The notes under the pieces were generated by a model. That model ran no database searches. It saw only the letters and a list, made by a program, of their open reading frames with translations, and was not told the DNA's origin. Shown here piece after piece: positions 1 through 8,786 of a stretch of 64,000 nt of DNA. Every line of letters starts with the position of its first letter. The first letter of the stretch is position 1. This stretch comes from JAHEEL01 sp942491345 (lineage in GTDB: Bacteria > Actinomycetota > Acidimicrobiia > Spongiisociales > UBA5794): assembly GCA_942491345.1 (NCBI GenBank), contig CALOAN010000020.1, positions 310,001 to 374,000 on the forward strand, written 5' to 3'. The position numbers were made by a program, and so were the translations under genes.

Positions 1-2858
1 TCGCCGTCATTGGGATCATTCTTGTCATTGCCACGTGGCGACATCGACCGACTGCGGCGCCTCCGTCGGTGACCACGAGCTACGCCATCATCGTCCAGAC
101 TGCGCTCGCCGTTCTCATAGTGGTGGTTGTCGCGGATTTCCTCGAGAACCTCTTCACCTGGTACGTCGTTGACCGTGCGTGGAGGCCCGATTCCTTCCTT
201 GTACCCGCGAACGTGCGCATCTTGTGGGCGGTCTCGCTGACCCGGACGGTCGGGCTGGTGCTCCTCGGTGCATTTGCGGTTCTGCTGGTTGCACTTCGCG
301 GGGTTCATCCGAGGCGGCTATTTGTCGCAATAGGCGCCGTTCGGGCGGAGTTGATCCTCCTTGCCATCGTGGCGATCGTGCTCTTGACCCAAGCGCAAGC
401 CGCTGATGTAGTCCGGCAATGGGATGTCACGATCGCTCTGATCACGGTGTTCATGGCGACCGTGCTTGCCATGTTGCTGCACCAAACATCGTCAACCACG
501 TTGTCGAGGCTCAGGAACGACGCCGAGGCATCGGACGAAGGCCACCCTCCCACGCCGGCTGAGGTCGAGATGCCCGGAATCGGTCGACTCGGCCTCAGGA
601 CCGCAGTCGTAGCCGCCATCTTCCTCGTGGCCGGGATGCAGATCGTCATGAGGGCAGGGCTGCTCTGGCCCGTCGGGCTTGGGTTCCTGATCCCGGCTGC
701 AATCATCGCCGTGCTGTGGACGTTCGGCCTGGCGCTTCCACCGAAGGCGTTCAACCGGGGAGACCGCGCCGTCTCCGCACACGCCAGGAAGCTGATTCCA
801 CGGTTCCTTGGAGCGGCGGTGTTCGTGGCGCTGGGGATCACGGTGTTGAAGGCGGCGATCCCGAATCTTGTGTTCGCACGGCACGAGGATTGGTATCTCC
901 TCTTTTGCGTCGTGCCGATCGCTGCCGGTGTGTGGCGAATGGCTCGCGGTACCTACGACACCATGGGTGCACTCGAGATTGTGATCGCCGGATTGGTCGG
1001 CGCTGCGGCACTGGTCAGGATCATCATCGGGGACCAGGAGCTCTCACCTGGAGCCCTGACCTTCGTGGGTGTGATGATCCTGTACGGAGCCTTGCCGTTC
1101 TTCTATTCGTACGAGCATGGCTCGCTACCCAGCCGGTTCACGACCGAGCGACTGGGGTGGGTGCCGGTCCGTCCGTTGATCTTGATCGGTGCCGCCATTG
1201 GGGCGATCCTGGCCTTCGTGCTCGTCGTCCAGCCTGTGCGCATCGCACCCGAGATCGGCACGATCGCCATTGTGCTCACCGGGGCGATGTTCCTGACTCT
1301 GATCGGTGCGGGCATGGTGCGGTTCTCGGAACGAACCGAGTCACCTCGAGTCCTCGCGGCCTTCGGCATCAATCGAACACCGATGTTCATCTTCCTCGGC
1401 GTGTGGCTGCTCGTCGGCGGATCAATCGTCACGACCGGCAACAATGTCCAGCTGATCGACTCATCGGACCGGGAGCCCGATGGGCTTGCGGTCGGTGCTT
1501 CGATCGACAGTATTTGGGAACGCTGGCTCGAACGTAATGCGACCGCGCTCGATGCAGCATCCGGGGTTGAACGGGGCGCGATACCGATGGTGCTCGTCTC
1601 GAGCTCCGGCGGAGGGGCACGCGCCAGCGTGTGGACCTCGTATGTGCTCGATTGCCTTTTCGAACGCAAGTCGGACGGTGAGACGTCGTGTGGCGGCACG
1701 CGCGAGCCGGGGGAAGGCCGATCCAGCACGATTGCGTTGATGAGTGGGGTGTCCGGTGGTGGTCTCGGGATTGCTGGATACTCGTCGTACCTGGCTGATC
1801 CTTCGGGTGCGGCCGGGGAGGACTGGGTCAAGGACAAGATGGGCACCGACTCTCTCTCGCCCGCGATGGCATGGCTGATGTACGTCGATCTGCCGCGGGC
1901 TTTGATCGGCTACGGATCAGGGATTCCTGATCGAGCCGCCGTCACCGAGTGGGCGTGGGAAGCACCTTGGACCAACGGAGGGGCGCTCGGACGCGGGGTC
2001 TTCGACTTGTGGCACAACGAGCCTGGGCTACCCCCCGTCGTGTTCAACGGTACGAGCGTGGGGGACAGCTGCCGCTTCAACGCGTCGGTCTTCGAAACCA
2101 ACGCACAGCCGCCGGGATCTTCCTGTATGGACCTGTCCGTCTACGAAACCGGCAGGGCAGCAGCACCCGGGAGGGTGCTTGCAGCCACCGAGGACCTCGC
2201 CGACTACTTGTGCGCGAACCAGGACATGCGTCTATCGACGGCGGTTCATCTCGCCGCACGATTCCCTGTCATCGCAGCTTCAGGGCGAGTCGGCGCTGAT
2301 CTCGTAGATTGTGGATCGGAGGGTCGCGTCGCATACGTGGTTGACGGCGGGTATCTCGAGGGATCTGCATCGAGCACGGTGGTCGAGATATGGAGCACGC
2401 TCGAGGAGCACGTTGCCCGGCACAACGCAACAGCGACTTCGGAACCGTGCATCGTTCCTGTGCTTGTTCACATCGACAACGGCTACGAGGAGCCGGCTCC
2501 GGCCGCTGCCGATCCCGACCCCGGAGAACTGCTGCTGCCGGTGCGCGCCTTGGCAGGCGGGCAGTTCGGTCGCTACGCCAACGCTCGACAGTCCGAAGCG
2601 CTCGAGTTCTCACGGCAATTCTCCGTCGGCGGGTCGGAGGCCACTATCCGCAGCGCGGACGGATCGGTGCTCGATGATCGCTACGTTCGCATCACGACCC
2701 GCGCTCACCCCGGGGTGCAGGCTCCTCTCGGTTGGAGTCTGTCGGACGCCTCGATCGACGACCTCCGAGGTCAACTCGATTTGCCGTCCAATCGAAGGGA
2801 GGTCGCCGAGGTGAGGACGTGGCTCGACGGCGCACTGACGTGTTCCGTGGGCTCGTAG
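1..2858 (+). CDS. Membrane protein with C-terminal patatin-like phospholipase domain (5' end outside window)
   Basis: The reading frame is open from the first bases of the window. The codons before the GTG at position 69 encode a hydrophobic stretch (AVIGIILVIATW), so the true start lies upstream and at least 951 residues are visible. The first half has many hydrophobic helices. From about nt 1590 a soluble domain carries the patatin signature: an oxyanion-hole motif SSGGGARAS (near 1608), the nucleophile elbow GVSGGG (near 1747) and a DGGY motif (near 2344) giving the Ser-Asp dyad. Patatins are lipid acyl hydrolases. The fusion to a long polytopic region suggests action on membrane lipids, but the substrate is unknown. 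Several Cys in the catalytic part could form disulfides if that domain faces outward. Family call is firm; function is inferred. Confidence 0.8.
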   Translation, partial: AVIGIILVIATWRHRPTAAPPSVTTSYAIIVQTALAVLIVVVVADFLENLFTWYVVDRAWRPDSFLVPANVRILWAVSLTRTVGLVLLGAFAVLLVALRGVHPRRLFVAIGAVRAELILLAIVAIVLLTQAQAADVVRQWDVTIALITVFMATVLAMLLHQTSSTTLSRLRNDAEASDEGHPPTPAEVEMPGIGRLGLRTAVVAAIFLVAGMQIVMRAGLLWPVGLGFLIPAAIIAVLWTFGLALPPKAFNRGDRAVSAHARKLIPRFLGAAVFVALGITVLKAAIPNLVFARHEDWYLLFCVVPIAAGVWRMARGTYDTMGALEIVIAGLVGAAALVRIIIGDQELSPGALTFVGVMILYGALPFFYSYEHGSLPSRFTTERLGWVPVRPLILIGAAIGAILAFVLVVQPVRIAPEIGTIAIVLTGAMFLTLIGAGMVRFSERTESPRVLAAFGINRTPMFIFLGVWLLVGGSIVTTGNNVQLIDSSDREPDGLAVGASIDSIWERWLERNATALDAASGVERGAIPMVLVSSSGGGARASVWTSYVLDCLFERKSDGETSCGGTREPGEGRSSTIALMSGVSGGGLGIAGYSSYLADPSGAAGEDWVKDKMGTDSLSPAMAWLMYVDLPRALIGYGSGIPDRAAVTEWAWEAPWTNGGALGRGVFDLWHNEPGLPPVVFNGTSVGDSCRFNASVFETNAQPPGSSCMDLSVYETGRAAAPGRVLAATEDLADYLCANQDMRLSTAVHLAARFPVIAASGRVGADLVDCGSEGRVAYVVDGGYLEGSASSTVVEIWSTLEEHVARHNATATSEPCIVPVLVHIDNGYEEPAPAAADPDPGELLLPVRALAGGQFGRYANARQSEALEFSRQFSVGGSEATIRSADGSVLDDRYVRITTRAHPGVQAPLGWSLSDASIDDLRGQLDLPSNRREVAEVRTWLDGALTCSVGS

Positions 2859-2901
2859 CGGCCGCGGGTCGGCCTCGAATGCACCCGCCGCAAATCTCCG
2901 A

Positions 2902-3444
2902 TCAGCCGCCGAAGCGTTCGGCAAACTCAGCGAAGATATCTCGGCACTGCTCATCTGCGGCGACGAAGGCAGGGTCGTCCGGGTCGAACGGCAGATCGCC
3001 ATCTTCGATGATCGACGTGAGATCAATGCTGTCCGGAATGTCCTCGATGCCCTGCTCCCGCATACATGTGGCGTACTCGAGGAACGTGTCGTCGAACTCG
3101 GCCGTATCGAAGTCCAGGAGGTTCAACACCACACCCTCGATGAGATACCGGCATTCCTCTCCGGCTTCGAACATGGCGTCCTGATCGATCGACTCGGGAT
3201 CGTCGAAGTCAAATCGCGGAAGGCCGTTTGCATCGACACTCGGGTCGGGGAAGTCCATGCCTTGATCGCGCATACAGGCGGCGAACTCGATCAGAGCTTC
3301 TTCATCCGACAACGCTTGGGTTGTGTCGGTCACCGAGGCGTCGGCTGTGGCTTCGATCGATGCCACGTCGGCGGTGTCGTCTCCGCCCCCGCAGGCGGCG
3401 AGAGCGAGGACGAAGACGGCGATGAGGGTGGCGATTCGACTCAC
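2902..3444 (-). CDS. Lipoprotein with two Cys-motif repeats
   Basis: This encodes 180 residues from a GTG start that has GAGGAG seven bases upstream; a longer frame reaches 3609 but lacks a signal sequence. The N-terminus is a lipoprotein signal (LIAVFVLALAACGGG). The mature part has two related repeats: FAACMRDQGMDFPDP followed by a second Cys (GEECRYL), then YATCMREQGIEDIPD followed by DEQCRDIF. The same architecture recurs in the lipoprotein at 39537-40163, which heads an efflux operon, so the two are paralogues. Proteins with this ACMRxxG signature are often found next to ABC efflux genes in actinobacteria. Their function is unknown. This copy stands alone. Confidence 0.8.
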   Translation of the reverse strand: MSRIATLIAVFVLALAACGGGDDTADVASIEATADASVTDTTQALSDEEALIEFAACMRDQGMDFPDPSVDANGLPRFDFDDPESIDQDAMFEAGEECRYLIEGVVLNLLDFDTAEFDDTFLEYATCMREQGIEDIPDSIDLTSIIEDGDLPFDPDDPAFVAADEQCRDIFAEFAERFGG

Positions 3445-3510
3445 GGCGGGCTCCTCTGTTCGTTCTCCTCCAAGGTACCGCGCCGGTCGGCTACTCATCG
3501 TTGGAGCGCG

Positions 3511-3596
3511 GCAGAACCCCTGGAGGGCGCTTGGTTCTTTCCACCTCGATGGGTGCGGGTCTATGGACCCGATGCTGTGCGCCGCAGGGGTTCTGC
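3511..3596. other. Long multi-stem inverted-repeat structure
   Basis: A perfect 12-bp outer stem (GCAGAACCCCTG at 3511-3522 with its complement at 3585-3596) continues, after a small asymmetric bulge, into a 5-bp stem (GGCGC 3526-3530 with GCGCC 3579-3583). The enclosed 48 nt fold into two adjacent hairpins, CACC/GGTG (3542-3555) and CGGGTC-tatg-GACCCG (3556-3571). No T-run follows on either strand, so a simple terminator is unlikely. It lies in the 277-nt gap between two minus-strand genes, 66 nt before the lipoprotein start. It could be a leader RNA, a small RNA or a repeat element. I recognise no known family. Confidence 0.55.
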
Positions 3597-3721
3597 TCTG
3601 TCCGCGCATCGTCGCGCCCGGCGATCTCGGTGTCCAGGACTATTTCCCGCCGTAGACACCACGGTCTCGGCAGCGCACGTTGGCACTGCCACGGTGAGGC
3701 TCCGAGGCATCCAAGGTACGA

Positions 3722-4057
3722 TCAAGCGCTGCCACCACCGCCACCACTCTCGATCGGCGAGACGATTTCGGGATGTCCCAGATCCTCCTTGGCTTTGGCG
3801 CCTGCCTGTTCTGCCCACCTCCGGCCGATGTCCTCTGATCCGGGAATCTCAAACTCTCGCAGCATGCGTCCAAGATCGGCTTGGCGGTCTCGAAGCCTGG
3901 AGCGTTCGGCGAAGGCATCCGACGGAAGGCTCTGAAGTTGATCGAGCGTCTCGCCGATTTCTGCCCGAATCCGCCGCTCGGTCATGGCCGGGTCCGGTTC
4001 TTCGCGGGTCACGTATCCAGGTCCTTCTCCGTAGGCGAACTGGCGTTTGCTCACCAT
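3722..4057 (-). CDS. Hypothetical protein
   Basis: This 111-residue protein has codon use like its neighbours, which argues for a real gene. It is charged and predicted helical in the middle (IRAEIGETLDQLQSL, then RSRLRDRQADLGRMLREFEI) and ends in a Gly-rich tail (GGGGGSA). It has no signal peptide and no membrane segment. It is divergent from the glycogen debranching gene (start 4241) and in line with the downstream lipoprotein, but 277 nt separate them. I do not recognise a family. Confidence 0.6.
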   Translation of the reverse strand: MVSKRQFAYGEGPGYVTREEPDPAMTERRIRAEIGETLDQLQSLPSDAFAERSRLRDRQADLGRMLREFEIPGSEDIGRRWAEQAGAKAKEDLGHPEIVSPIESGGGGGSA

Positions 4058-4240
4058 CAGCCTACGCGTACAGGCACAGTCGGGGTGACTTCGGTAGTTC
4101 TCAAGCCGAGGGTGACGGCCAACCCCAAACGTCGAGGCATGCCTTCCTCAGACGTGATCTGAAGGCAGCGATTGATCGATCCGAGGAGCCCGTCCGGGGT
4201 GCCGGTAGGCTGCCGGGCACGTTCTCGAAGGAGCACACCG

Positions 4241-6352
4241 TTGGAAGACTGGATCGCGAAGGAAGGCTATCCAGGGCGTGGTGGTGTTACTCATGTGGCC
4301 CGGCTCAACGCCTACAACTTTGCGATCTACTCGAAACACGCGACGTTCGTCCGGCTCAATCTGTATCGATCTGGATCCGTGGTGGCGCCCTTCTTCACCT
4401 ACGACTTCGACCCACTCAAGAACAAGACCGGCCGCATCTGGCACTGCATGATTCCCGAATCGGCTGCTCGCGACGCGATCTACTATTCCTACACGGTCGA
4501 TGGCCCGAACAACCCTGCCCAAGGATTTCGCTTCGACCCCGACAAGGTTCTCCTCGACCCGTATGCGAAGGCCGTCTACTTCCCGCCCAACTTCGATCGC
4601 GGCGCCGCCCGCCGACCCGGATCCAACGCCGGACAGGCACCGCTCGGGGTGATGTGCTGCTCTCAACCCGGGCGTCGGCACGAGACCGATCGTACGCCCC
4701 GCATGCACGGTCACGACCTGGTCATCTACGAGGCCCACGTTCGCAACTTCACCCGACACCCCTCCTCGGGCATAGACCGAGACCGCCGAGGCACGTACGC
4801 CGGATTCGCAGAGAAGATCCCGTATCTGAAGGACCTAGGCGTGACGGCCGTCGAACTCATGCCGGTATTCCAGGCGGACCCCCAGGAAGGTTCAACATGG
4901 GGCTACATGACGTTGGGGTTCTTCGCACTCCACGGGCAATACGCGCGGTCGGCGGTCGCGGGCGAGCAGCTCGACGAGTTCCACGACCTGGTCGCCGCAC
5001 TCCATGAGGCCAACATCGAAGTGATCCTTGATGTCGTGTTCAACCACACCACCGAGGGTGACCACAACGGCCCGACCTACTCGCAGCGAGGCATCGACAA
5101 CACCACGTACTACCTGTTGGAAGAGGATCGCCGGTACTACCGCAACGATGCCGGGACGGGCAACGTCATCAGGGCCGACAACCGGTTCGTGCGAACGTTC
5201 ATCCTGGACAGCCTGCGGTACTGGGTGAATGAGATGCACGTAGACGGATTCCGCTTCGACCTGGCGTCGATCCTCACCAGGAGAGCCGACGGGTCGGTCG
5301 ATCTCGGTGATCCGCCGCTCATCTCGGCCATCCGCGCCGATCCGACGCTGCGCGACATACGGCTCATTGCCGAGGCCTGGGACCTCGGTAGCTACCAGCT
5401 CGGCCGGGCCTTCCCCGGCACCTACTGGACGCAGTGGAACGGGGCATTTCGCGATGACGTGCGGGGTTTTGTCCGCGGCGATGAGGGCAAGGTCCCGTCG
5501 CTGATGCGACGGCTCTATGGGAGCGACGATCTCTTCCCGGACACGTTGGCGGACTCGTACCGTCCTTATCAGGGAGTGAACTTCGTGACTTCTCACGACG
5601 GGTTCACGCTCTACGACCTCGTCGCCTACAACCGCAAGCACAACCAGGCAAACGGCCACAACAACAACGACGGATCTGACTACAACCTGTCTTGGAACTG
5701 CGGCTGGGAGGGCGACGCCGGTGTTTCGGACGAGGTCGTCGCGCTTCGCCGGCGACAGGCGAAGAACTTCGCCGCCATTCTCATGCTGTCGAACGGCGTT
5801 CCCATGTTCCGCATGGGCGACGAGTTTCTCACGACCCAGGGCGGCAACAACAATCCTTACAACCAAGACAACGCCACCACCTGGATCGATTGGGACCGGA
5901 TGGACGAATTCGCGGCTGTTCGTCGCTTCTTCCGATTGATGATTGCGTTCCGCGGCGCGCATCCGTCGATCGGGCGCAGCACCTTCTGGCGGGATGACGT
6001 CACCTGGTTTGGCACATCTGGTCCTCCCGACCTCAGTGTCGGCTCGCACAGCATCGCCTACGCGCTGAGCGGCGCCTCTGAGCAGGACGACGACCTCTAC
6101 GTCATGATCAATGCGTGGACCGAGCCGCTCGAGTTCACCATCCAGGAAGGAGAGCCGGGGGAGTGGCGGCGCGTCATCGATACGTCACTCGCATCACCGG
6201 ACGACATCGCCGAGGACCTAGATGGTGAGGTGGTCGACCGCCGAACCTGTAGGGTCGACTCGCGGTCGGTTGTGGTCCTGGTCCGGCCTGTGGCGGAAAG
6301 TCGCGAAGGGAACCGAGGCGGGCTATTCCTCCTCGAGGATGCTCCGCAGTAG
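4241..6352 (+). CDS. glgX: Glycogen debranching enzyme, GlgX/TreX type (GH13)
   Basis: This 703-residue isoamylase-type enzyme hydrolyses alpha-1,6 branch points of glycogen in the cytosol. A TTG start at 4241 is chosen because AAGGAG lies seven bases upstream; the frame also extends to 4172 without a good ribosome site. An N-terminal CBM48-like region precedes the GH13 barrel. Visible motifs are DVVFNHT, DGFRFD (nucleophile about Asp340), LIAEAWD (acid/base about Glu378) and TSHDGF (about Asp453), and the length is normal for GlgX. There are no other glycogen genes beside it. The last 30 nt overlap the convergent small gene at 6323-6655. Confidence 0.93.
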   Translation: MEDWIAKEGYPGRGGVTHVARLNAYNFAIYSKHATFVRLNLYRSGSVVAPFFTYDFDPLKNKTGRIWHCMIPESAARDAIYYSYTVDGPNNPAQGFRFDPDKVLLDPYAKAVYFPPNFDRGAARRPGSNAGQAPLGVMCCSQPGRRHETDRTPRMHGHDLVIYEAHVRNFTRHPSSGIDRDRRGTYAGFAEKIPYLKDLGVTAVELMPVFQADPQEGSTWGYMTLGFFALHGQYARSAVAGEQLDEFHDLVAALHEANIEVILDVVFNHTTEGDHNGPTYSQRGIDNTTYYLLEEDRRYYRNDAGTGNVIRADNRFVRTFILDSLRYWVNEMHVDGFRFDLASILTRRADGSVDLGDPPLISAIRADPTLRDIRLIAEAWDLGSYQLGRAFPGTYWTQWNGAFRDDVRGFVRGDEGKVPSLMRRLYGSDDLFPDTLADSYRPYQGVNFVTSHDGFTLYDLVAYNRKHNQANGHNNNDGSDYNLSWNCGWEGDAGVSDEVVALRRRQAKNFAAILMLSNGVPMFRMGDEFLTTQGGNNNPYNQDNATTWIDWDRMDEFAAVRRFFRLMIAFRGAHPSIGRSTFWRDDVTWFGTSGPPDLSVGSHSIAYALSGASEQDDDLYVMINAWTEPLEFTIQEGEPGEWRRVIDTSLASPDDIAEDLDGEVVDRRTCRVDSRSVVVLVRPVAESREGNRGGLFLLEDAPQ

Positions 6353-6655
6353 GTCGTCGACGGCACGATTCCCGACCGTCTCGCCGTACCTCTGGTCGAG
6401 GAGTTCACGCAGGCGGCCGACCACTTCTTCCCGCTCTTGGTCCTCGGACTTCGTCGATGCGGGGAAGACCTCGGTTCCGTCGACCCACGGTTTGGAATCC
6501 GATGCCCACGGGATGAGAATCAGCCACGACCACACCGTGTTGCGCCCAGAGACCGCGGTCTTGCGAATCACACCGGTGCAGGAGTACGGCAGCGAAATCC
6601 AACCCATCGTTCGGATGAGATCACGGCCGTCCGGAATCGCGTTGGTTTCGCTCAT
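6323..6655 (-). CDS. Hypothetical small protein
   Basis: This 110-residue protein starts at an ATG preceded by GTGAGG. Codon use matches the surrounding genes. It is soluble, Trp-rich in the middle (TVWSWLILIPWAS) and has an acidic helical C-terminus (SEDQEREEVVGRLRELLDQ, ending SILEEE). It overlaps the 3' end of the debranching gene tail-to-tail by 30 nt. No family is recognised. Confidence 0.6.
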   Translation of the reverse strand: MSETNAIPDGRDLIRTMGWISLPYSCTGVIRKTAVSGRNTVWSWLILIPWASDSKPWVDGTEVFPASTKSEDQEREEVVGRLRELLDQRYGETVGNRAVDDLLRSILEEE

Positions 6656-6734
6656 TGGTCCTCACTTCGTCGCGAAGACGGAAACGGTACCGCGGCACTG
6701 GACACAGCGGAACGGATCGCCGGCGGACGCGGAT

Positions 6735-6761
6735 GGCGGGGTGACGATTCGTCACCCCGCC
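6735..6761 (-). terminator. Hairpin downstream of the NarL-type two-component operon
   Basis: A GC-rich inverted repeat (GGCGGGGTGACGA and its complement, centred at 6748) lies 150 nt past the stop codon of the response regulator gene read on the minus strand. There is no clear T-run, so it is either a weak intrinsic terminator or an RNA-stabilising hairpin. Confidence 0.4.
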
Positions 6762-6908
6762 TGATCCGGAGAGTTCATGCCTGCCGGCTGAGGACTCGCC
6801 GTCCGCTCCCCCCGTTCCCGGGTAGCCCCGGGTCCGCGCGGCTTCGAGTCTTCGCACCTGGCTGCGGCTCTCGCTCGGAGTCATGTTCGGGCATCGAGCC
6901 GACCTCCG

Positions 6909-7580
6909 CTATCGGGGTTCTCCCCGATAGCTCGGCTCCTCGTCCGGTCGCACGAAACCGGTGTCGTATGCCAGCCTCGATAGTTCGTGACGACTGGCGA
7001 CCCCGAGTTTGTCGAAGATGTGTCGCATATGCGTCTCGAGTGTCTTCACCGATATCTCCATGCGGGCCGCCGTTTCTCGATAGGTATAACCGCGGGCGAT
7101 GAGGTTCACGACGTCGCGCTCTCGCGGGGTGAGCTTCTCGATACCGGCAGCCTCAACGATGTCTTCGTCGATATCCAGGAGATACCCGGCCACATCGGCC
7201 GACACCGGTCGCTGTCCTGCAGCAGCGGCTTCGATGAGGTCGGGGAGGTCGGGACCGAACGTAGCCTTGGTGACGTACCCGTCAACGCCGGCCTGGAGGA
7301 GGCGGAGAACGTCGTGTCGTTCTGCGGAGACCGTGAACGCCAGGAAGCGGACCGACGGGTCGGTGCGCCGGACCTGTTCGACAACGTATGCGCCACCCCC
7401 ACCCGGGAGGCGCACATCGAGGAGGACCAGGTCGGGCCGGCGGCTGACGATCATTTCGGCGGCGTCGATTGCGTTGTCGGCTTCGCCGACGATGTCGAAT
7501 CGGTCTTCCAGATAATGCCGGGCACCCGCACGTGCGACGTCGTGGTCGTCGACCAGGAAGACTCGGAGGCGCTCGGTCAT
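6909..7580 (-). CDS. NarL/FixJ-family response regulator
   Basis: This 223-residue regulator has a receiver domain (VFLVDDH at 7-13, phospho-acceptor Asp55 in LLDVRLP, conserved Thr and Lys in FTVS and VTKA). A LuxR-type helix-turn-helix follows (LTPRERDVVNLIARGYTYRE through MEISVKTLETHMRHIFDKL). The start overlaps the stop of the kinase gene by 4 nt, so the two are a translationally coupled operon. Its targets are not visible directly. NarL-family regulators include DosR/DevR, and a DosR-like box lies upstream of the hexaheme cytochrome gene, but no specific link can be shown. Confidence 0.9.
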   Translation of the reverse strand: MTERLRVFLVDDHDVARAGARHYLEDRFDIVGEADNAIDAAEMIVSRRPDLVLLDVRLPGGGGAYVVEQVRRTDPSVRFLAFTVSAERHDVLRLLQAGVDGYVTKATFGPDLPDLIEAAAAGQRPVSADVAGYLLDIDEDIVEAAGIEKLTPRERDVVNLIARGYTYRETAARMEISVKTLETHMRHIFDKLGVASRHELSRLAYDTGFVRPDEEPSYRGEPR

Positions 7581-8707
7581 GACCCACTCCCGGAGCAGAT
7601 CTCAACCTCGGTGCCGAGCCCAGGTGTGCTCGTTATCTGGAGTGTCCCGCCCGCATCCGCCATCCGCTCGCGGAGCGAGTGTCGCATGCCGCGACCCTCT
7701 TCGACCGTCGTCGGGTCGAAGCCGACGCCACGGTCGCGAACGAAGACCCGGACGCTGCCGCTATGTGCCTCGGCGTACAGATTGACGATCGCCGCCCCGG
7801 AGTGGCGCGCAGCATTGGTGAGTGCCTCCCGGGTTGCATCAACAGCCACGGCGACGGGGGGAGTGAGCGGAACATCGTCCCGGATCACCGTGCGGATCTC
7901 AACACCGTGGAGATCCTCGACCTCGTCGCGCACCGCGAGGAGCGCAGCTTCGAACCCCGCCGTCCCCGGGTGGCGATAGCGGTTGATCATCCGGTCGATG
8001 GATCGCTCTTCACTCCGGACGAGATAGCGCACCCGGTCGGCATCGTCCGCGTCGGTGCGAATCACTTGCAGTGTCTGGAGCACGGAATCGTGGAGTTCGT
8101 TGGCGAGCGCCAGGCGCTCTGCCTCCAAGGCACGCCCAGTCCGTTCGGTCTCGAGCGCACGCTCGGCGGCGCGACGGCGCGCGTCGTTGCGGCGGAGGGT
8201 GTCGATCGTCCATCCGAAGATCACGCCGTAGACGATGAACACGAACGCTCCGGTTGTCGCGACGAGCGACCGATCAGTCAGCATGAATCCGATCACCTGG
8301 TCTGCTGCGAGCACAACAGCGGCAGCGACCGCGAGGCGCATGCCGCCGGCGTAGGCGGCAACGGCGAGCCAAGAGATCGGGTAGCCGCCGTGGAAGAGTT
8401 CGCTTGCCCCCGCGATGAACGAAGCGCTGGCGACAAAGAGCGCGATGGCGCCGTCGAGGGCGACGAACTGCCACGTTCGCATCGTGCTCGGATTCCGCGA
8501 CGTCACGATCGTGACGACCGTCCACCCGGCAGCCGCGATCTCCGCAAGGGCAACGACGACTCGGTTCGCATCGGGATCGCTGAACCACGTGACGATGACC
8601 AAGAGCGTCATCCAGACGAATCCGAGGATCCGGACGAACAGGACGAGCTGGACCAGCGTGGTCTCGATCTTGGGAACCGGCTCGTTCGGGTCTGCTCGGC
8701 TGATCAC
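7577..8707 (-). CDS. NarX-like sensor histidine kinase (HisKA_3)
   Basis: This 376-residue kinase has five or six predicted membrane helices in residues 15-165, with no large extracytoplasmic loop. A short coiled-coil (170-200) precedes the HisKA_3 dimerisation motif ELHDSVLQTLQ, with phospho-acceptor His206. An HATPase domain ends the protein (TREALTNAARHS, then DRGVGFDP). It is the upstream partner of the NarL-type regulator, with a 4-nt overlap. The membrane part resembles orphan actinobacterial sensors, and the signal is unknown. Confidence 0.88.
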   Translation of the reverse strand: MISRADPNEPVPKIETTLVQLVLFVRILGFVWMTLLVIVTWFSDPDANRVVVALAEIAAAGWTVVTIVTSRNPSTMRTWQFVALDGAIALFVASASFIAGASELFHGGYPISWLAVAAYAGGMRLAVAAAVVLAADQVIGFMLTDRSLVATTGAFVFIVYGVIFGWTIDTLRRNDARRRAAERALETERTGRALEAERLALANELHDSVLQTLQVIRTDADDADRVRYLVRSEERSIDRMINRYRHPGTAGFEAALLAVRDEVEDLHGVEIRTVIRDDVPLTPPVAVAVDATREALTNAARHSGAAIVNLYAEAHSGSVRVFVRDRGVGFDPTTVEEGRGMRHSLRERMADAGGTLQITSTPGLGTEVEICSGSGS

Positions 8708-8786
8708 GCTGCAACGCTACCGCTTGGGACGGCTCGTCGGGGTGTCGGCGGTCGGCGGGGCGCCGGGAATCATCGTTTTGAAAGCT

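Noticed and set aside
3262..5007. 581-residue open frame on the plus strand
   Set aside because: It runs across the minus-strand lipoprotein and hypothetical genes and the glgX start in another frame; it has no family motif and an Arg/Pro/Ser-rich shadow composition.
4892..6049. 385-residue minus-strand open frame
   Set aside because: It is antisense to the GlgX catalytic core; composition is that of a shadow frame.
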